From Stenotrophomonas sp. UBA2629 (GTDB lineage: Bacteria; Pseudomonadota; Gammaproteobacteria; Xanthomonadales; Xanthomonadaceae), in assembly GCA_002359895.1 (NCBI GenBank), contig DEOB01000012.1, forward strand, positions 173,436-237,435: a stretch of DNA of 64,000 nt, given 5' to 3'. Shown in pieces: positions 60,335 through 64,000 of this stretch (its first letter is position 1; each line of letters begins with the position of its first letter). The notes under the pieces were generated by a model that saw nothing but the letters and a program-made list of their open reading frames with translations, had not been told where the DNA came from and did no database searches. Made by a program: the position numbers and the translations under genes.

Positions 60335-61051
60335 TTAGTACCAGATCGCGGTAGCCAGACCGGTGGCATCGGAAACGGGTAGCGTCGGCAAAGAGACGGC
60401 TTCCCCCGCAGCGACGCGTTCCGCACTCCAAAGAGCAACCAAAGCGTCGAGTACGTCGTCCGTGGCTGCCTGGCCACGCACCACCGATTGCACAAGTCGT
60501 GCGACTTGTTCAGAACCAAACACAGGCGACAGCAACTCGGTTCGTATGGCAGCACCGTCCTGTGACTTCTTCTTGAACGCCAACCCCTTTCCTCGACCTC
60601 CATTCAGCGCGGCAAAGGACACCTCGGGATGAACTTCCCTCAACATTTCGCGCGTTGGGTGGTCCGACTGCATCAATTCATCCCACTCGCGGATCTTGGG
60701 CAGGATGGCGAACGATTGCGAACCAAAACCGCGCCCGTCAATCTCCTTGTGCCTACGTGATGCCTCAGGTTGTGAGGTCGCATCAAGGATGCCTCTGGCG
60801 GGCGAGGAGAACACGCTGCTGGCCCGTCGGCCTCCCACAAACTGTCGCGCCTCAGCGTCTGCGCGTCGCCCGCCGTACTCCGACAGACCGATTGGAATGT
60901 CGACCGCGATGACCCGCGCCTGCCGATGTGCATCCACGAGAGAACGTGCACTGCTGTACACGCAGTGCGTCAATGCGGCTCCCGCCCACCAGACGGCAAT
61001 CCAACCTGACCTCGCCCCGTCCACTCCCACGCAGTTTGGTTCGCGCTTCAT
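60335..61051 (-). CDS. DUF429 protein (predicted RNase H-like fold) in an integron cassette
   Basis: This 238-residue protein of the DUF429 family has CVGVDGARSGWIAVWW at the N-terminus, VIAVDIPIGLSEYGGR, EVHPEVSFAALNGG, DDVLDALVALWSAERV and a terminal region SLPTLPVSDATGL. These fit the family's predicted RNase H-like nuclease core with several acidic residues. Start at ATG 61049-61051 with GGAGG seven bases ahead. An attC lies upstream and a candidate attC downstream, so it is a complete cassette. The biological role of the family is not established. Confidence 0.82.
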   Translation of the reverse strand: MKREPNCVGVDGARSGWIAVWWAGAALTHCVYSSARSLVDAHRQARVIAVDIPIGLSEYGGRRADAEARQFVGGRRASSVFSSPARGILDATSQPEASRRHKEIDGRGFGSQSFAILPKIREWDELMQSDHPTREMLREVHPEVSFAALNGGRGKGLAFKKKSQDGAAIRTELLSPVFGSEQVARLVQSVVRGQAATDDVLDALVALWSAERVAAGEAVSLPTLPVSDATGLATAIWY

Positions 61052-61143
61052 CGCCCGGCCTCCAATCATGGTGCTCAATTAGCTGAATTAACCGCATCAA
61101 CGACCCAAATGGGATGACCGGCGTCCTACGGCCATAAGTGGCC

Positions 61144-61203
61144 GTTCAACGCCTGAAATAAGCCGCGCCGCGAAGGGGCTTCAGCTTGAACGAATTGTTA
61201 GCT
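61144..61203 (-). repeat. attC recombination site of the Shedu cassette
   Basis: On the minus strand the site runs from GCTAACAATTCGTTCAAGC to GGCTTATTTCAGGCGTTGAA, with a CGCGGCGCGGC/CCCCTTCGCGG centre forming the L'/L'' hairpin. GTTGAAC at 61144-61150 is an exact GTTRRRY core. The Shedu stop codon TAA (61198-61200) is provided by the attC itself, typical of cassettes. Confidence 0.85.
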
Positions 61204-62352
61204 TTCACTGGCGCCTACAATGTGGCGGGCTCGCTCATAGAGCTCATCAAAGGTGATGACCTCGGGCTGGTGCAGGTTGCGACGGTAAAGCTCAAAGGAC
61301 CTTAGCTGAGCCTCATTCACGCCATGTTCTCCGGCAAATTGCCCAAGCGTGCCCACGACAACAAAGGATCTCGGTGAAAAATTGAAGGCTTCTTCTGCTG
61401 TGGGAAAACCTTGCTTATCCGTGAGCTGAAGTTTGCCAAAAATAGTTTCTCCCGCATACGACACGGTACCTTGTACTTGAGCCACTGCGCCAGAAAGATG
61501 CTCTGATGGCGACCAACAGCCGGCCCGATATTCGGAGGGGGTGAGTAGAGGTGTCTTGTGGGTCTTGATCTCTACGAAGCACAGCGTTGAGGCTAGCGCC
61601 CTCGTCTTTAGAAGCGCATCGACGCGCTTCCCAGGCTGATCGACCTGGTAACCGCGGACCACTTGTTCAAGTTTCCTGTCCTCGAGCCCCGACGAATAGA
61701 TATAGCTCAGCCCGTAACCGAATATCCACGGGTTTGCCTCGAAGAACTGCTGCCACAGCGCTTCATCCTTAGACTGCTTCTTCTTCTTTAGGTCATTGAA
61801 GTAACTTTCACTCTCTAGAAGCTTGCCAAAGACCTCTAGCTGTCTCTTGCGATAGCCGAGTGCCACGACGTCGCTCTTGGTAACGGAGTGCCGCAGCACC
61901 TCTGCGATGAGCTCTTCGTTATCGGTTACCAGCTCCTTCGCCTGCCGTGACGTGAGTGCAATCTTGCGCAGCTCAGCATCTGAAATGTTGACAGAGCCGC
62001 CGTTTTCCAAATTAACGGACTGAATATTGGCGAGGAACTCGCAAAAGCGACCAATCTCCTCGCCCACAAATGAGAAGCCTGCGCCGTAAGGCATGCCGGT
62101 ATCTGCAGAAAACTTCTGGATGGTGAGAACAAAAACACCCTTAGTGTCTTCGAGGAACTTTGCTCTGATGTAGGTGGCCGCGTCGGGCTTCTGCCGAACG
62201 ACAACTTCATCGCGCTCTTTGACGTATTCGTATCCGTCAGTAGATGGCAGAACCTTCGATGCTATGCGGACTCGACGGGTCTTGTCCCCGAAGGCTGGAA
62301 GCGCAGGACTTATGTATGTCTTGCCGGGCTTAGGATATCGGTAATTGTCCAT
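61198..62352 (-). CDS. Shedu-type (DUF4263, SduA) anti-phage nuclease in an integron cassette
   Basis: This 384-residue protein has a C-terminal domain that matches the Shedu SduA/DUF4263 nuclease: DEALWQQFFEANPWIFGYG, KRVDALLKT (D245) and FVEIKTHKT (E261, K263), a PD-(D/E)xK-like D...ExK set. Then WSPSEHLSGAVAQVQG and a C-terminal helix region. The N-terminal 190 residues are a separate sensor-like domain. Shedu is a known single-gene anti-phage system. ATG at 62350-62352 is preferred over a GTG two codons upstream. Base composition is more AT-rich than core genes, and it is flanked by attC sites on both sides. Confidence 0.85.
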   Translation of the reverse strand: MDNYRYPKPGKTYISPALPAFGDKTRRVRIASKVLPSTDGYEYVKERDEVVVRQKPDAATYIRAKFLEDTKGVFVLTIQKFSADTGMPYGAGFSFVGEEIGRFCEFLANIQSVNLENGGSVNISDAELRKIALTSRQAKELVTDNEELIAEVLRHSVTKSDVVALGYRKRQLEVFGKLLESESYFNDLKKKKQSKDEALWQQFFEANPWIFGYGLSYIYSSGLEDRKLEQVVRGYQVDQPGKRVDALLKTRALASTLCFVEIKTHKTPLLTPSEYRAGCWSPSEHLSGAVAQVQGTVSYAGETIFGKLQLTDKQGFPTAEEAFNFSPRSFVVVGTLGQFAGEHGVNEAQLRSFELYRRNLHQPEVITFDELYERARHIVGASES

Positions 62353-62377
62353 GATCACCGGAAGATTGGGTGTGAAA

Positions 62378-62436
62378 GCTGATGTCTGAACTAAGCCACG
62401 CCGCGAAGCGGCGTCGGCTTGAATGAATTATTAGCC
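62378..62436 (-). repeat. attC recombination site of the HEPN cassette
   Basis: On the minus strand it runs from GGCTAATAATTCATTCAAGC through the palindromic GACGCCGC TTC GCGGCGTGGC centre to TTAGTTCAGACATCAGC. Both end cores are degenerate (GGCTAAT; CATCAGC) but the L boxes are strong. It starts 13 bases after the HEPN gene stop. Confidence 0.82.
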
Positions 62437-62449
62437 TGCAGCGCGACCA

Positions 62450-63004
62450 CTAGATACTCCCAGCTCGCAGAAGGCTTTTCAGTCTCGCGCGATGATCCTT
62501 AAGGACAACATGGGTTAGAACAACAGGATCGCCAACTTTGATGTTATCAATCCCTGCAGCACTGAGCCGATTTACTGCTGTTTGAGAATACGTTCTATCG
62601 CCGTGGGCAATTACGTTTCGGACAACTGCCACTTCAACGGCACCTTTCTTTCCGTCTTTGACGTCAGACCACTGCGATCCAGCACCATCTAAAAGACGTT
62701 GCCCCCAAGCCTCCACGCCGCCGACGTCTGTCATGTTGGTCAGTCCAAGCTTCTCTGAAGCAGCAGACTCAGCCAAAGCGTAGGAAGCAACAAGAACAAG
62801 TCCAAACAATAGCCAATCGTCGTTCACGGCCTGACAATGCTGATCAAGAGTTACGGCGTAGTAGCTCTTTTCATCATTGATGTGAACCTTGATTTCCTCA
62901 GGCTTTTGAAGTTCAAGTGACTGCCAAAGCCGCGCTTCGCGCTGGAAGGATATCCGTGCGCTCTCCATGAAGCGTGTTAGCCGACCCCACTCGTTCCAAT
63001 CCAC
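62450..63004 (-). CDS. HEPN-like protein in an integron cassette
   Basis: This 184-residue helical protein contains AVEVAVVRNVIAHGDRTYSQ; R129-N-V-I-A-H134 is the RX4H motif that forms the ribonuclease site of HEPN domains. The upstream helices (LLFGLVLVASYALAESAASE) fit the fold. HEPN proteins are typical toxins and abortive-infection effectors. The start is GTG at 63002-63004 with AGGGGAAG six bases ahead. Flanked by attC sites, it is a cassette. No MNT partner or antitoxin gene is seen inside the cassette. Confidence 0.75.
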   Translation of the reverse strand: MDWNEWGRLTRFMESARISFQREARLWQSLELQKPEEIKVHINDEKSYYAVTLDQHCQAVNDDWLLFGLVLVASYALAESAASEKLGLTNMTDVGGVEAWGQRLLDGAGSQWSDVKDGKKGAVEVAVVRNVIAHGDRTYSQTAVNRLSAAGIDNIKVGDPVVLTHVVLKDHRARLKSLLRAGSI

Positions 63005-63020
63005 TAGATCTTCCCCTGCA

Positions 63021-63120
63021 GGCTAACGCCTGAACTAAGTCGCGCCGCGAAAGCGCACCGTCTGGTGGGCCGTGCCCTTGATACGGCTCGATCTTAGGGC
63101 CGCTCGGTCCGGCTAACAAG
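63021..63120 (-). repeat. attC-like site with degenerate arm, upstream of the HEPN cassette
   Basis: The plus-strand left end GGCTAACGCCTGAACTAAGT and CGCGCCGCGAAAGCG match the other attC sites, but the right arm is lost or long; GGCTAAC recurs at 63111-63117. The two GGCTAAC copies 90 bases apart may delimit a short cassette without a gene, or a rearranged attC. Confidence 0.6.
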
Positions 63121-63295
63121 CCGACGTATCCCCACAGAGACCCAGGCTAGCGGTACATGCCTTCGCTTGATCCTCGCTTGTGCGACCCATATCGGTGCCA
63201 TGAACCCGTGCCTTCTTCGGCCAACCCACTCCTTCCCTTGGATGTCCGCTTAGGGTCGCATGACGCCCTGCGGCCAGAAGCAGACGTTCACAACG
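63121..63295. other. Stretch without a supported gene between two cassettes
   Basis: No open frame with a ribosome site is present. It may be the non-coding tail of the AbiV cassette or a decayed cassette. Confidence 0.5.
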
Positions 63296-63901
63296 TCAGG
63301 GCAAAGTCGCGGACCCAGAGACGGGCTCGTCGGTTTGAGCTCCTTGTTGGGCGGCACATTGTCGATCCTCGTAATCGTAAAGCACTGGATTCGTCAGCTT
63401 CTCAGACTGCCAGTGAGCTCGCAGGCAGTCGAATGCGAACGCAACCATATTTGTTGCATCGCCTTTAGTTATCTCCTGGCTGGGGATCAGGACACGACCG
63501 TTATCCGCATCTACATAGGTGGCGAGATTCTTCTTCTTGAACGACTCTCCGACGGCCTTATCGGCAGACTGGAGCCACTCCAAGTCTGAATCTCGGATTA
63601 GATCCACCTCTAGCCCAAACACGTAGTAATGCCAATTTTGTGAGCCTATCTTTGCCTCATGGCTGTAGAATCGCTTTTCAACTTTTTTCCAGTCTGGTGT
63701 TTCACCCTTCCTGAGCTGCCCCACTACACCGACAAGAATTGGGATTTTTCCGAGTTCCTCAAAGCAGAAGTGCGCAAGTAGGTAAGCGCGGCTATGCATA
63801 CCGTGGGCAAGCAAGAGCTCCGCTTCTTTCTGAAGTGCCTCTGCGTTGTCGAACACCGCGAGCCTCAGTTCATGCAACTCGCGCTCAGATAGATTCTTCA
63901 T
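63296..63901 (-). CDS. AbiV-family abortive infection protein in an integron cassette
   Basis: This 201-residue helical protein matches the AbiV family: EALQKEAELLLAHGMHSRAY then LLAHFCFEELGKIPILVGVV (the signature LAxxxxEELGK). RAYLLAH is an RX5H set that would fit the HEPN superfamily to which AbiV-like proteins are thought to belong. AbiV aborts phage infection in lactococci. ATG at 63899-63901 lies 10 bases after an attC L-box, with no promoter between. The C-terminal part (AAQQGAQTDEPVSGSATLP) looks like fused non-homologous sequence. Confidence 0.8.
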   Translation of the reverse strand: MKNLSERELHELRLAVFDNAEALQKEAELLLAHGMHSRAYLLAHFCFEELGKIPILVGVVGQLRKGETPDWKKVEKRFYSHEAKIGSQNWHYYVFGLEVDLIRDSDLEWLQSADKAVGESFKKKNLATYVDADNGRVLIPSQEITKGDATNMVAFAFDCLRAHWQSEKLTNPVLYDYEDRQCAAQQGAQTDEPVSGSATLP

Positions 63902-63910
63902 GACGCCCAG

Positions 63911-63954
63911 CTCTGGAATTAAGCTGCGCCGCGTAGCGGCGTCGGCTTGAATGA
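63911..63954 (-). repeat. attC-like site at the right end of the window
   Basis: Plus-strand CTCTGGAATTAAGCTGCGCC and GCGTAGCGGCGTCGGCTTGA form the same palindromic L boxes as the other attC sites; the outer cores are degenerate (the right end runs into GAGTAAAAAGG). It belongs to the preceding cassette, which continues beyond the window. Confidence 0.75.
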
Positions 63955-64000
63955 GTAAAAAGGAAACTCCCCATCCTTGCGGATAACCGCTCGGTCTTGA

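Noticed and set aside
1..64000. tRNA or rRNA genes
   Set aside because: No cloverleaf with conserved T-loop GGTTCGAATCC-type sequence and no rRNA signature was recognised on either strand, although a computed scan was not possible.

Overview
The window is high-GC gammaproteobacterial chromosome, most likely from the Xanthomonadaceae (Stenotrophomonas or Xanthomonas-like). This is inferred from the Ax21-like outer-membrane protein, the membrane glucose dehydrogenase, and an integron of the kind known from xanthomonad chromosomes; no rRNA or tRNA is present to confirm it. About one third is ordinary chromosome and the rest is accessory DNA with many mobile-element remnants.

Layout. 0-21 kb (core-like): tail of an unidentified gene, SulP anion transporter, methyltransferase, PQQ glucose dehydrogenase (gcd), Tat-exported serine hydrolase, a 1403-residue autotransporter, a GGDEF/EAL protein, a DUF389 membrane protein, a BvgS-like hybrid kinase divergent from a LuxR-type regulator, and a PhzF-like protein. 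21.5-30 kb (metal island): chrA, arsC and arsH face arsR-arsC-acr3-trxB-arsO, and the island is framed by IS256 and IS3 fragments with an integrase remnant inside. 30-37 kb: degraded genes, then a sensor kinase and an OmpR-type regulator that enclose an oppositely oriented dsbD-tlpA-dsbG operon; a PmrA-box-like tandem hexamer lies between dsbD and the regulator. 37-46.5 kb: a thiol and electrophile stress cluster (E3-like flavoprotein, two CPPC thioredoxins, Old Yellow Enzyme, OsmC, FrnE-like DsbA, AhpD-like protein, SDR) with a TetR regulator whose probable operator occurs three times, then a second TetR, a small membrane protein and a secreted hydrolase. 46.5-48.3 kb is debris: a deleted GGDEF/EAL gene and an IS3 remnant.

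48.6-60.2 kb looks like an integrative or mobilizable element: AlpA-like regulator, DUF3987 protein, MobA/MobL relaxase, short RadC, DUF932, and an unusual operon of a J-domain protein, a small membrane protein and three lipoproteins divergent from an XRE regulator. Two of its genes (a metallo-beta-lactamase-fold protein and DUF932) are split by single in-frame stop codons, and a third may be.

60.2-64 kb is an integron cassette array read on the minus strand. Each gene is followed by an attC-like site. Cargo: a DUF429 protein, a Shedu-type (DUF4263) nuclease, a HEPN-like protein with an RX4H motif, and an AbiV-family protein. At least three resemble anti-phage or abortive-infection factors, so this is read as a defence cassette array. 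It continues beyond the right edge, where the integrase would be expected.
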